This document shows, one piece after another, positions 22,936 to 30,957 of a stretch of DNA of 32,698 nucleotides (position 1 is its first letter; every line of letters starts with the position of its first letter). The notes beneath the pieces are model-generated. The model had not been told where the DNA came from. It ran no database searches and worked only from the letters and a program-made list of their open reading frames with translations. Made by a program: the position numbers and the translations under genes. The stretch is from JBDTNQ01 sp039933635 (GTDB lineage: Bacteria; Acidobacteriota; Vicinamibacteria; Vicinamibacterales; SCN-69-37): positions 1-32,698 of the forward strand of contig JBDTNQ010000040.1 in NCBI GenBank assembly GCA_039933635.1, in the 5' to 3' direction.

Positions 22936-23879
22936 CGACACTCGCCACATCCCTGCGCACACGTCACCTGCTCGGAATCGAAGATCTGACCGCGCCCGAG
23001 ATCGATCTCGTTCTGCAGACGGCGTCCGCGATGAAGGAAGTCGGCACGCGCCCGATCAAAAAGGTGCCGACCCTGCGCGGCCGGACCATCATCAACCTCT
23101 TCTTCGAACCGAGCACCCGCACCCGGATGTCGTTCGAGCTGGCGGAAAAGCGCCTCAGCGCCGACACCCTCGGCATGACGACCTCCGGTTCCAGCGTCGT
23201 GAAGGGTGAGACGCTGGCCGACACGGCCCGGACGATTGAGGCCATGTCGCCGGACATGATCGTGATCCGACACGGCTCGTCCGGCGCGCCGCACCAGCTG
23301 GCGCGCATTTCGCGGGCCAGCATCATCAACGCGGGCGATGGCATGCACGAGCATCCGACGCAGGGCCTGCTCGACGCGTTCACGATGTTCGAGCGCAAAG
23401 GCCGCGTGGCCGGCCTCAAGGTCGCGATTGTCGGCGACCTGTTGCACAGTCGCGTGTTCCGATCCAACGCGCTGCTCCTGACGAAAATGGGCGCCGAAGT
23501 GCGCGCGTGCGGCCCGACGACGCTGATGCCCTTCGGCATGGAGCGCCTGGGCATCCACACCACGTCGTCGATCGACGAGGCCGTCGCCGGCGCGGACGTC
23601 GTGATGATGCTGCGCGTGCAGCACGAGCGGATGCAGGGCCTGTTCCTGCCGTCCATGCGCGAGTATTTCACCCTGTTCGGCCTGACCGCGACGCGTCTCG
23701 CGCGCGCGGCGCCCGACGTAATCGTGATGCACCCCGGGCCGATGAACCGGGGCGTCGAGATCGATTCCGAAGTGGCCGATGGTCCCTGGTCCGTGATTCT
23801 CGATCAGGTGGCGAATGGCGTGGCTGTCCGGATGGCGGTGTTGTACCTGCTGGCCGGCGGTGATGGTGGAGAGCCCTAG
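22932..23879 (+). CDS. pyrB: Aspartate carbamoyltransferase catalytic subunit
   Basis: A 315-residue enzyme joining carbamoyl phosphate and aspartate, the committed step of pyrimidine synthesis. The carbamoyl-phosphate loop FEPSTRTR is at 58-65. GSSVVKGETLADTARTIEAM carries the mobile loop, IINAGDGMHEHPTQGLLDAF has the HPTQ motif, and VMHPGPMNRGVEI is the aspartate-domain signature. No regulatory pyrI gene accompanies it. The start is fixed by the ATGA overlap with pyrR, with GGAAGG immediately upstream. pyrC follows after 4 bp. Confidence 0.96.
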   Translation: MTTLATSLRTRHLLGIEDLTAPEIDLVLQTASAMKEVGTRPIKKVPTLRGRTIINLFFEPSTRTRMSFELAEKRLSADTLGMTTSGSSVVKGETLADTARTIEAMSPDMIVIRHGSSGAPHQLARISRASIINAGDGMHEHPTQGLLDAFTMFERKGRVAGLKVAIVGDLLHSRVFRSNALLLTKMGAEVRACGPTTLMPFGMERLGIHTTSSIDEAVAGADVVMMLRVQHERMQGLFLPSMREYFTLFGLTATRLARAAPDVIVMHPGPMNRGVEIDSEVADGPWSVILDQVANGVAVRMAVLYLLAGGDGGEP

Positions 23880-23883
23880 ACCG

Positions 23884-25203
23884 ATGCGATTCCTGCTCAA
23901 GTCCGTGCACCTCGTCGATCCGGCGGCCGGCCGCAATGGCACATTCGACCTGCTGATCGACAACAGCCGCATCGTGCGGATCGGTCGCGATCTGCCTGTT
24001 GAGGACGTTCCCGTCGTCGAACTCCCGCCGTCGTTCCTCGTCACGCCGGGGTTGATCGACATCCACGTCCACCTGCGGGAGCCGGGCCAGGAGCACAAGG
24101 AGACCGTCGCCACGGGCACGGCGGCGGCGGTGGCGGGCGGGTTCACGGCGGTCGCCTGCATGCCGAACACCGATCCGATCAACGACAACGTGGCCGTGAC
24201 CGAATTGATCGTCAAGCGGGCTGCCGAGTCGGCCCTGGCGCGTGTCTACCCCATCGGCGCGGTCTCGGTCGGACAGAAGGGCCTGCAACTGACCGAGATC
24301 GGCGATCTCTGTAGGGCCGGTTGCGTTGCCATTACCGACGACGGGCGTCCCGTGCAGACCGCCCTGCTGATGCGGCGCGCGCTGGAGTACGCATCGATGT
24401 TCAACATTCCGGTCATCGATCACTGCGAGGATCCGTCGCTCAAGGGCGACGGGGTCATGCACGAAGGCCCGGCCGCGTCGATGCTGGGGTTGCGGGGCAT
24501 TCCGGGCCATGCCGAGTCGGTGATGGTCGAACGCGACATCGCCATGGCCGAGCTGACCGGCGGGCACTTCCACGTGGCGCACATGAGCGCGCGACAGTCG
24601 CTACGCGCGGTGCGCGACGGGAAGAGCCGGGGCATCCGCGTCACGACTGAGGTGACACCGCACCATTTCATCCTGACCGACGAGGCGATCGTCGAGCGGG
24701 GCGGCTACGACACGAACTTCAAGATGAACCCGCCGCTGCGATCGGACGACGATCGGGATGCGATGATTGACGGGTTGCGCGACGGGTCGATCGACGTCAT
24801 CGCCACGGACCATGCCCCGCATCACGCTGATGAAAAGGCGCTGGAATTCGATCGCGCGCCCTTTGGCATCGTCGGCCTCGAGACCTGCGTGTCGCTGTGC
24901 TTCGATCGGCTGGTGCAGCCGGGCCACATTTCGATCGGCCGCTTCGTGGAGCTGCTCTCGACCAATCCGGCGCGCGTGATGAACCTGCCCGGAGGAACAT
25001 TGACGGAAGGCGGGCCCGCGGACATCACGATTCTGGCGCCTGACGCCGCGGTGACGGTGCGCGCGTCCGCGTTCAAGTCCAAGGCACGCAATACGCCGTT
25101 CGAAGGCTGGACGCTCAAGGGCGCCGTGGCGGCGACGATCGTTGGCGGTCGTGCCGTGTACGTGAATGAGAGCGTGATGGGACGAAAGACGCTGACCGTG
25201 TAG
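23884..25203 (+). CDS. pyrC: Dihydroorotase (class I, multifunctional-type)
   Basis: A 439-residue zinc amidohydrolase closing carbamoyl aspartate to dihydroorotate. The metal motif HVHLREPG is at 61-68. AVACMPNTDPINDN follows, with metal-ligand His in PVIDHCEDP and FHVAHMSARQS, the TPHHFILTDEA segment, and the catalytic Asp in IDVIATDHAPH. NPARVMNLP and a small beta domain with ADITILAP close the protein. Length and motif spacing fit the class I enzymes that associate with PyrB. It begins 4 bp after pyrB and ends 14 bp from the convergent anti-sigma gene. Confidence 0.95.
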   Translation: MRFLLKSVHLVDPAAGRNGTFDLLIDNSRIVRIGRDLPVEDVPVVELPPSFLVTPGLIDIHVHLREPGQEHKETVATGTAAAVAGGFTAVACMPNTDPINDNVAVTELIVKRAAESALARVYPIGAVSVGQKGLQLTEIGDLCRAGCVAITDDGRPVQTALLMRRALEYASMFNIPVIDHCEDPSLKGDGVMHEGPAASMLGLRGIPGHAESVMVERDIAMAELTGGHFHVAHMSARQSLRAVRDGKSRGIRVTTEVTPHHFILTDEAIVERGGYDTNFKMNPPLRSDDDRDAMIDGLRDGSIDVIATDHAPHHADEKALEFDRAPFGIVGLETCVSLCFDRLVQPGHISIGRFVELLSTNPARVMNLPGGTLTEGGPADITILAPDAAVTVRASAFKSKARNTPFEGWTLKGAVAATIVGGRAVYVNESVMGRKTLTV

Positions 25204-25217
25204 CCGTCTCGGGCTGA

Positions 25218-26036
25218 TCAGGCGCCTGGCCGGAGAGGTACGTCGGTCTTGAAATATTTCTTGTAAGCCGCGACCCAGTTCGCGGCGATATCCTGCTGGG
25301 CCGTCCGCAGGTCGACTTTCCCCTCGCAGACGAGGGCCGGCAGCAAGTCTTCGAGCTGGTCCTTCACCTTGGCGTTCCACGTGCGATCTGTATAGCGCTC
25401 GGGCCAGAGGTTGCGCCGATCATTGGTCCCGCCAAGCGCTGGCGTGATCAAGTAGTCGAGCTCGTACTCGTGCTCGGGAACCGTCGTCATGCCGTAGTCG
25501 CGCAGGATTCGCTCGCGCGTCGCCGGATCGGCCTGGCTTGCGCCCCGGCGGTCGCCCTGGCACAACTGGTGGACGCTCACATCCTCAGTGGCTCCAGGCG
25601 TGACCGACGAAATGGGCAGCGCATCGCGTTCGATGCTCGAGTGGGCGGGCGTGGACGCGGACGGCTGTCGCGACCGCAGCACTCGCGCAGTGAGGAACAC
25701 GGCGACGATCGCGGCGGCGACCGTCGACCAACGCGCGACCGCCGAAGACAGACGCAACGCGCGATTCTCGGCGCGTGGTGGAACCCCTTGGTCGGCCGCG
25801 CTGAGTCGGAGCGCGAGGCCGGCGCGAGACCGCAGATGTTGCGTGGCGGACGACCCGTTGCCGGACCGGACAGCGAGCTCGGTGTCCGCCATCAGCCGTG
25901 TGAGCGCGTCGTACCGCTCCGTGCACGCTCCGCACCTCGCGAGATGCGCCGTCCAACGCGCGAGGCGATCGGCCGGGGCCTCACGGTCTGCGAGTCGCAC
26001 CAGTTCGGCGTCAGACAGGTGGGTGGTGGTGCGCAT
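25218..26036 (-). CDS. Anti-sigma factor with zinc finger, TM helix and HNH-like outer domain
   Basis: A 272-residue protein. Residues 5-55 carry a zf-HC2 anti-sigma zinc finger: His31, Cys35 and Cys38 in AHLARCGACTERYD. A transmembrane helix lies near 104-121 (STVAAAIVAVFLTARVL). The outer domain (155-262) reads CQGDRRGA, EYELDYLITPALGG, NDRRNLWPE, KVKDQLEDLLPALVCEGKVD and AQQDIAANWVAAYKKYF. This pattern is shared with a family of HNH-nuclease-like proteins whose core reads YE(E/V)DHLIPLELGG...NLWP; here the core His is Tyr195. The gene follows the ECF sigma gene with no gap. GTG at 26042 (4-bp overlap) is an alternative start. It presumably holds the sigma factor at the membrane until an outside signal arrives. 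Confidence 0.8.
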   Translation of the reverse strand: MRTTTHLSDAELVRLADREAPADRLARWTAHLARCGACTERYDALTRLMADTELAVRSGNGSSATQHLRSRAGLALRLSAADQGVPPRAENRALRLSSAVARWSTVAAAIVAVFLTARVLRSRQPSASTPAHSSIERDALPISSVTPGATEDVSVHQLCQGDRRGASQADPATRERILRDYGMTTVPEHEYELDYLITPALGGTNDRRNLWPERYTDRTWNAKVKDQLEDLLPALVCEGKVDLRTAQQDIAANWVAAYKKYFKTDVPLRPGA

Positions 26037-26038
26037 GT

Positions 26039-26620
26039 TCACCGTGCCTCCGAGCTGGCGAGTCGCGCAAATGCCCGCGTCAGCGATTTCGCCACCGACC
26101 CCAGCGAGACGCCGAGCACCCGGGCGATGTCGCGATAGTTCAAGCCTTCGGCGCGGAGGTACAGACATCGGCGGTCCCGCTCAGCCAGCGCCTGCGTCAC
26201 CGCACGCAATCGTCGTCGCCGTTCGGCTCCGGCGAGCCGTTCCTCCGGATTGTCGGCCGGATCGATCAGCACCAGCGCGCGTGCAGCGTCGGCGTCCGCA
26301 TGCTGCCAGCGCTTCGCCCGTTGACGCTGTTTCAACGACAGATTGTGCGTGACCCGATAGAGCCATCCCTTCAGGTGTTCGCGCGGTCGACCCAGACGCA
26401 AGTGCGCAAACAACGTGAGATACGCTTCCTGCACGACGTCCTCCGCCGCGCTCGGCGGCAGGCCGAACGACAAGGCGTATCGGCGGAGGCCGGCGGCGTG
26501 TGCGTCGAACAGACCCAGGACCGTTGCCTGCAGGGCGGCTTCGTCTGACGAGACGTTGTCACGGCGATCGACTGCCGGCGACAGGTCCATTGACGCGGCG
26601 GTCAGGGTGATCGGTGGCAT
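26039..26620 (-). CDS. ECF-family RNA polymerase sigma factor
   Basis: A 193-residue sigma-70-family protein with regions 2 and 4 only. Region 2 (residues 33-103) includes LRRYALSFGLPPSAAEDVVQ and EHLKGWLYRVTHNLSLKQRQ (core binding and -10 recognition). Region 4 (135-188) is AERDRRCLYLRAEGLNYRDI with ARVLGVSLGSVAKSLTRAFA (helix-turn-helix for the -35). The start at 26620 (MPPITL) is plausible; 26590 (MDLSP) is an alternative. The anti-sigma gene follows directly. The divergent TonB-dependent receptor gene, 124 bp away, is a natural target, but no ECF promoter was identified with confidence. Confidence 0.92.
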   Translation of the reverse strand: MPPITLTAASMDLSPAVDRRDNVSSDEAALQATVLGLFDAHAAGLRRYALSFGLPPSAAEDVVQEAYLTLFAHLRLGRPREHLKGWLYRVTHNLSLKQRQRAKRWQHADADAARALVLIDPADNPEERLAGAERRRRLRAVTQALAERDRRCLYLRAEGLNYRDIARVLGVSLGSVAKSLTRAFARLASSEAR

Positions 26621-26744
26621 AAACGGGACGCTCGGCAATGTAGCACGGGGATGGTTGCGCCGGCCGCAGTGATGCCGAGGACAGGCGTCATCGGTCGTCG
26701 GAAAATACCGTGAACAAATCCGCCGGCGGCGGACTACAGCAGGG

Positions 26745-29249
26745 ATGCACCCGTTCGCTCGATCTCTTGTGACGCCGATGCTCCTCCTCTGTGTCGCAGC
26801 GCCGGCACGAGCGCAGCAGCCGCCGACCACGCCGGACGTTCCGCCGGACCTGCCCAGAATCGCCGTCACGGTTACCGTTGTCGGCACGACGCCCATCACG
26901 GGCGTGGGCATCGCACTCGACAGGCTTCCCGCGCCGGTGCAGGTGGCGACGAGCCGCGAACTGGAGGCGTCTGGCGCCCTCGATCTTTCAGCGTTCATGA
27001 ACGCGCGGCTGGTCGGCGTGCACGTGAACGAGATGCAGGGCAACCCGTACCAGCCGGACGTCAGCTATCGTGGCTACACGGCGTCGCCGCTACTGGGCAC
27101 CCCGCAGGGTGTCTCGGTGTACATGGACGGCGTTCGGCTCAACCAGCCGTTCGGTGACGTCGTGAGCTGGGACCTGATTCCTCGATCGGCGATCTCGACG
27201 ATCACGCTGATGCCGGGATCGAATCCGGTCTTCGGGTTGAACACCCTCGGCGGTGCGCTCGCGCTCGAAACCAAACGCGGCAGGTCGGCGCCGGGCACCA
27301 GCATTCAGGCATCGGGCGGTAGTCACATGCGTCGCGCCATTGAATTCGAACACGGCGGTTCGAAACACAACGTCGACTGGTTTCTGACGGGTAACCTGTT
27401 CGCCGACGACGGCTGGCGCGCGGCGTCAGCGTCGGATGTCCGCCAATTGTTCGGACGGGTCGGCTGGCTGCACGGAACTTCGGACGTCGGCCTCACGATC
27501 TCGCATGTCGACAACGAACTGCGGGGCAACGGGCTTCAGGAGCTACGGCTCCTCGAGCGCGATCGCGCGAGCGCCTACACCCTGCCCGACATCACGAACA
27601 ACCGTGCCACCAGTCTGACGCTCACGCTGCGGCGCGAGCTGCGACCGAACCTGACGTTGTCGGCCAATGGTTACTACCGGAGGCTCCGGGCCGCCACCTT
27701 GAACGGCGATGTGAACGACGACGCGCTGGATCAGGCGCTGTATCAACCGACGCTGGCGGAACGGAATGCGCTCGCCGCGGCGGGGTACACCGGCGTTCCC
27801 GCCAGTGGCGCGACGGCCGCGAACACGCCGTTTCCCTTCTGGCGCTGCATCGCCAACGTGCTGTTGCAGGACGAACCAGGTGAGAAGTGCAACGGTCTGA
27901 ACAACCGAACCGCCTCGGATCAGGCAAACGCCGGCCTGGCGGGACAGGTCACGCGCAGCATCGGCGCCGACGGCACCGCAGGTCAGTTCACCGCTGGTGC
28001 CGCGTTCGATCGGAGCGCCATCGATTTCAGCCAGTCGTCCGAACTCGGGTACCTGAATCCCGACCGCGCCATCATTGGTTTGGGCGTGTTCGCGGACGGT
28101 GTCAACGCGGGGACCGTGGACGGCGAGCCACTCGATCTCGCCGTTGACATGACGGGACACGTCCGCACGGGGAGTGTGTACGCGTTACAGGCGTTGCGCT
28201 TGGCCAAGATTTGGGACCTCACCCTGTCCGGCCGATACAACCACACCACCATCGACAATGCGGACCGTCGTCGTCCAGGGGGCGGTCCGGGATCCCTGGA
28301 CGGCAACCACGTGTTCGAGCGGTTCAATCCCGCGGCGGGTGTCACCGTGACCGTGTCGCCAAGCGTCACGTTGTACGGTGGCTACGGCGAGGGTAGCCGC
28401 GCACCGACGTCGATTGAACTTGGCTGTGCCGATCCGGAATCGCCCTGCAAGTTGCCGAATGCCATGGCGGGCGATCCACCGCTCGCGCAGGTGGTCGCGC
28501 GTACGATCGAAGCCGGCGCGCGCGGCCGCGGTCGTGGCCTGCGGTGGTCGGCTGGGTGGTTTCATGCCGTCAACACGAACGACGTCCAGTTCGTGACGTC
28601 CGATCGCACGGGCTTCGGGTACTTCGCAAACGTTGGCCGCACCCGTCGTCAGGGCCTGGAACTTGCCGCGCGCTACGAACGTGGCCGACTTGGCGTCGGT
28701 GGCGGCTACACGCTGCTCGACGCAACCTTCAGGAGCGAGGAAACGTTGAGCGGTGCCGGGAACAGCACGAACGATGGTGGTGACGGCCTCGACGGCACCA
28801 TCGACGTGCAGCCGGGCGATCGGATGCCGCTGATTCCGCGCCACGTCTTCAAGGTGTTTGCCGACGTGCGGGTCACGGCGGCACTCTCCCTCGACGTCGA
28901 CCTCACCGCTTCGTCTGGATCGTTCGCGCGCGGCAACGAAAACAACGCGCACCTCCCCGACGGCGTCTACTACCTCGGGCCTGGATCGACCGATCCGTAC
29001 GCGGTGATCAACCTGTCAGCGCACTACCAATTGCGGCCTTGGCTCCAGATCTTCGGCCAGGTCAACAACCTTCTGAGCACGACGTACACGACCGCGGCGC
29101 AACTCGGCTTCACCGGGTTCACCGCGTCAGGAACCTTCATCGCGCGCCCGTTCCCCGCCGTGAGCGGTGGGTTTCCGCTTCAGGGCTCGACGTTCTTCGC
29201 GCCCGGCGCGCCGGCGACGGCGTCGGCGGGAGTGCGCGTGAAATTCTGA
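26745..29249 (+). CDS. TonB-dependent outer-membrane receptor
   Basis: An 834-residue protein with signal peptide (SLVTPMLLLCVAAPARAQ). The plug domain reads RIAVTVTVVGTTPITGVGIA, LDLSAFMNARLVGVHVNEMQ, DVSYRGYTASPLLGTPQGVS, VYMDGVRLNQPFGDVV and GSNPVFGLNTLGGALALET. About 600 residues of beta-barrel strands follow, ending in a C-terminal Phe (GVRVKF), the usual outer-membrane insertion signal. QIFGQVNNLLSTTY is the typical late-barrel block. No N-terminal STN signalling domain is present, so it is not obviously a FecA-type transducer despite the neighbouring ECF/anti-sigma pair. The substrate (siderophore, vitamin or glycan) cannot be told. The start at 26745 has weak AGCAGGG upstream. Confidence 0.92.
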   Translation: MHPFARSLVTPMLLLCVAAPARAQQPPTTPDVPPDLPRIAVTVTVVGTTPITGVGIALDRLPAPVQVATSRELEASGALDLSAFMNARLVGVHVNEMQGNPYQPDVSYRGYTASPLLGTPQGVSVYMDGVRLNQPFGDVVSWDLIPRSAISTITLMPGSNPVFGLNTLGGALALETKRGRSAPGTSIQASGGSHMRRAIEFEHGGSKHNVDWFLTGNLFADDGWRAASASDVRQLFGRVGWLHGTSDVGLTISHVDNELRGNGLQELRLLERDRASAYTLPDITNNRATSLTLTLRRELRPNLTLSANGYYRRLRAATLNGDVNDDALDQALYQPTLAERNALAAAGYTGVPASGATAANTPFPFWRCIANVLLQDEPGEKCNGLNNRTASDQANAGLAGQVTRSIGADGTAGQFTAGAAFDRSAIDFSQSSELGYLNPDRAIIGLGVFADGVNAGTVDGEPLDLAVDMTGHVRTGSVYALQALRLAKIWDLTLSGRYNHTTIDNADRRRPGGGPGSLDGNHVFERFNPAAGVTVTVSPSVTLYGGYGEGSRAPTSIELGCADPESPCKLPNAMAGDPPLAQVVARTIEAGARGRGRGLRWSAGWFHAVNTNDVQFVTSDRTGFGYFANVGRTRRQGLELAARYERGRLGVGGGYTLLDATFRSEETLSGAGNSTNDGGDGLDGTIDVQPGDRMPLIPRHVFKVFADVRVTAALSLDVDLTASSGSFARGNENNAHLPDGVYYLGPGSTDPYAVINLSAHYQLRPWLQIFGQVNNLLSTTYTTAAQLGFTGFTASGTFIARPFPAVSGGFPLQGSTFFAPGAPATASAGVRVKF

Positions 29250-29382
29250 ACGCGGCTGGCTCGATCGCCCGTTGGTTTCGCTTCAGCAGTGAGTTCGTCC
29301 GGTGCGTGTGCACAGGCCATTGGTCGAACTCCATCCCCAGGTACGGGCCGCAGACTCGCACTCCGATACAATCGTCCGGCTC

Positions 29383-30000
29383 ATGTCACGACACGACGAC
29401 CTCCGTAAACAAGCGCTCGCCCGGCTCCAGGAATTTCACGTGCTCATGCTCGACGGGCACTTCGACTACGGCAACGGCTACCACGGTCGCGCCTACCTGA
29501 ATCCGCACCGCCTCTTCCGACAGCCCTCGCTCATCTGGCGCCTGGGGCAGGATCTGCTCGACGTCGTCCCGGAGACGATCCTTGCGGAAACCGAGGTGGT
29601 GGCGGGGCCGCTCACAGGAGGCGCGCTCCTCGCGCACACGCTCGCGGGACTCCTCGACGGTCGCCGCAGTCTGGGTGCTGCGCCCACGAGCTTCGCGCCA
29701 CTGTCGCTGAAAGGCGCTGACGCGGGCTTGCGCCCGTTCTACCGCTCCGTCGTTGAAGGCAAGGGCGTTCTGTTGGCTGACGACGTGCGGAACACGGGCA
29801 AGAGCTTCGAGCGGTCGAAGGCCGTGATTGAGGAGGCCGGTGGTCGTGTGATTGCGACGGTCGAAATCTACGATCGCCTCGAGCCTGTCGTCGATCTTGG
29901 CGTTCCCAATGTTGCCTTGGCCGAATACCGCGCGCCCGACAACTACGCCGCCGCCGATTGCCCGATGTGTAGATCCGGCGTGCCCGTAACGCGCTTCTAA
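29383..30000 (+). CDS. Orotate phosphoribosyltransferase-like protein
   Basis: A 205-residue type I phosphoribosyltransferase. The PRPP loop GVLLADDVRNTGKSFERSK lies near residues 127-145, the flexible-loop side reads ETEVVAGPLTGGALLAHTLA, and the C-terminus has a CPMC pair (AADCPMCRSGVPVTRF), as in many PyrE proteins of Thermus- and Chloroflexi-type lineages. The N-terminal LDGHFDYGNGYHGRAYLNPH replaces the usual hood sequence of PyrE. As every other late pyr gene is nearby, it may supply the OMP-forming step, but another base substrate is possible. ATG at 29383 is just after TACAAT (29367-29372), suggesting a very short leader. It is not part of either pyr operon. Confidence 0.7.
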   Translation: MSRHDDLRKQALARLQEFHVLMLDGHFDYGNGYHGRAYLNPHRLFRQPSLIWRLGQDLLDVVPETILAETEVVAGPLTGGALLAHTLAGLLDGRRSLGAAPTSFAPLSLKGADAGLRPFYRSVVEGKGVLLADDVRNTGKSFERSKAVIEEAGGRVIATVEIYDRLEPVVDLGVPNVALAEYRAPDNYAAADCPMCRSGVPVTRF

Positions 30001-30090
30001 ATGGCCCGATGCCCGATGGCCCGATCGTCAATGATCCAATGGCCAATGCCCCGATGCAATGCCCCGATAACCCGATAGCCCGACGATCCG
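30001..30090. repeat. Degenerate 8-bp tandem repeat block (ATGGCCCG units)
   Basis: From the stop codon of the preceding gene to the next start codon the DNA is about twelve units of 7-8 bp built on ATGGCCCG: ATGGCCCG, ATGCCCG, ATGGCCCG, later ATGCCCCG twice, ATAACCCG, ATAGCCCG and ACGATCCG. The complement of the unit (GGGCCATC) is one base from the GGGTCATC unit at 32618. The next gene starts directly at the block's end without a ribosome binding site. Confidence 0.75.
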
Positions 30091-30957
30091 ATGTCACCCT
30101 CACCTCTCGGTCCCGCTCTTGAACGCCTGTACGAATCCTTCGACCATCCAGAGTCGGCCCTCGATCCGATTCAGATCGTCAGGCGCTATCCGCGCGTCGA
30201 GGATCGGGAAGTCGTCGCCTACGTCGCCGCGGGATTGGCGTTCGGCCGGGTCGCTTCGGTGATGGCATCCGTCGAGGCCGTGTGCGCGGTCATGGGCAAG
30301 GCGCCGGGCGCGTTCGTGCGCACGTTCGATCCACGACGCGACGGGAAGCCTCTGCGTGGCCTGGTGCACCGCTGGACCCGCGGCGAGGACATCGTCGGAC
30401 TCCTGTGGACCTTGCGGAAGATGATCGAAGCGCATGGTTCCCTGGAATCGGCATTTGCGGCAGGTTCGACGCCGAGCGCGCCGCACGTCGGCGATGCGCT
30501 GGAGCGATTCTCCACGGAAGCGCGCGCCGTCGATCTCCGCCCCGTCTATGGGCCGCAGGTGCCTGAATGCCCCGGCGTGTTCTACTTCTTCTCGCGCCCG
30601 TCCACTGGCGGGGCTTGCAAGCGGCTGAATCTGTTCCTGCGCTGGATGGTTCGGCGCGACGGTGTGGATCCCGGTGGCTGGAGCAGGATCCCGGCGTCGC
30701 AGCTCGTCGTGCCGCTGGATACCCACACGATCCGTGTCGGTCGATGCCTCCGGCTCACCAAGCGTGTGTCGCCCGGATGGAAGATGGCGGTCGATATCAC
30801 CGATGCACTGCGTGCGATCGATCCATTGGATCCGGTGCGCTACGATTTCGCGTTGTGTCATCTCAGCATGATGGGATCTTGCGGCTGGCACACCACGCGC
30901 GGCAACGCACAGTGTCCGCTCCGCGGGTTGTGTAAGCCCACGGCAAAAGGCAAATGA
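30091..30957 (+). CDS. TIGR02757/DUF2400 family protein (HhH-GPD-like)
   Basis: A 288-residue protein of the TIGR02757/DUF2400 family. Landmarks are DPIQIVRRYPRVEDREVVAY followed by VAAGLAFGRVASV, FVRTFDPRRDGKPLRGLVHR, the block FFSRPSTGGACKRLNLFLRW, and VVPLDTHTIRVGRCLRLTKR. The C-terminal cluster CHLSMMGSCGWH...NAQCPLRGLC has Cys spacing reminiscent of the iron-sulfur tails of HhH-GPD glycosylases such as Nth/MutY. The fold relation suggests DNA or nucleic-acid work, but no activity is established. The start codon at 30091 directly follows the repeat block. Its end overlaps the oxidoreductase gene by 4 bp (ATGA). Confidence 0.85.
   Translation: MSPSPLGPALERLYESFDHPESALDPIQIVRRYPRVEDREVVAYVAAGLAFGRVASVMASVEAVCAVMGKAPGAFVRTFDPRRDGKPLRGLVHRWTRGEDIVGLLWTLRKMIEAHGSLESAFAAGSTPSAPHVGDALERFSTEARAVDLRPVYGPQVPECPGVFYFFSRPSTGGACKRLNLFLRWMVRRDGVDPGGWSRIPASQLVVPLDTHTIRVGRCLRLTKRVSPGWKMAVDITDALRAIDPLDPVRYDFALCHLSMMGSCGWHTTRGNAQCPLRGLCKPTAKGK

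Noticed and set aside
26621..26744. ECF-type promoter upstream of the TonB receptor
   Set aside because: GGAAAATACCGTGAAC is suggestive, but the -35/-10 pair for this sigma group is unknown to me, so no site was called.
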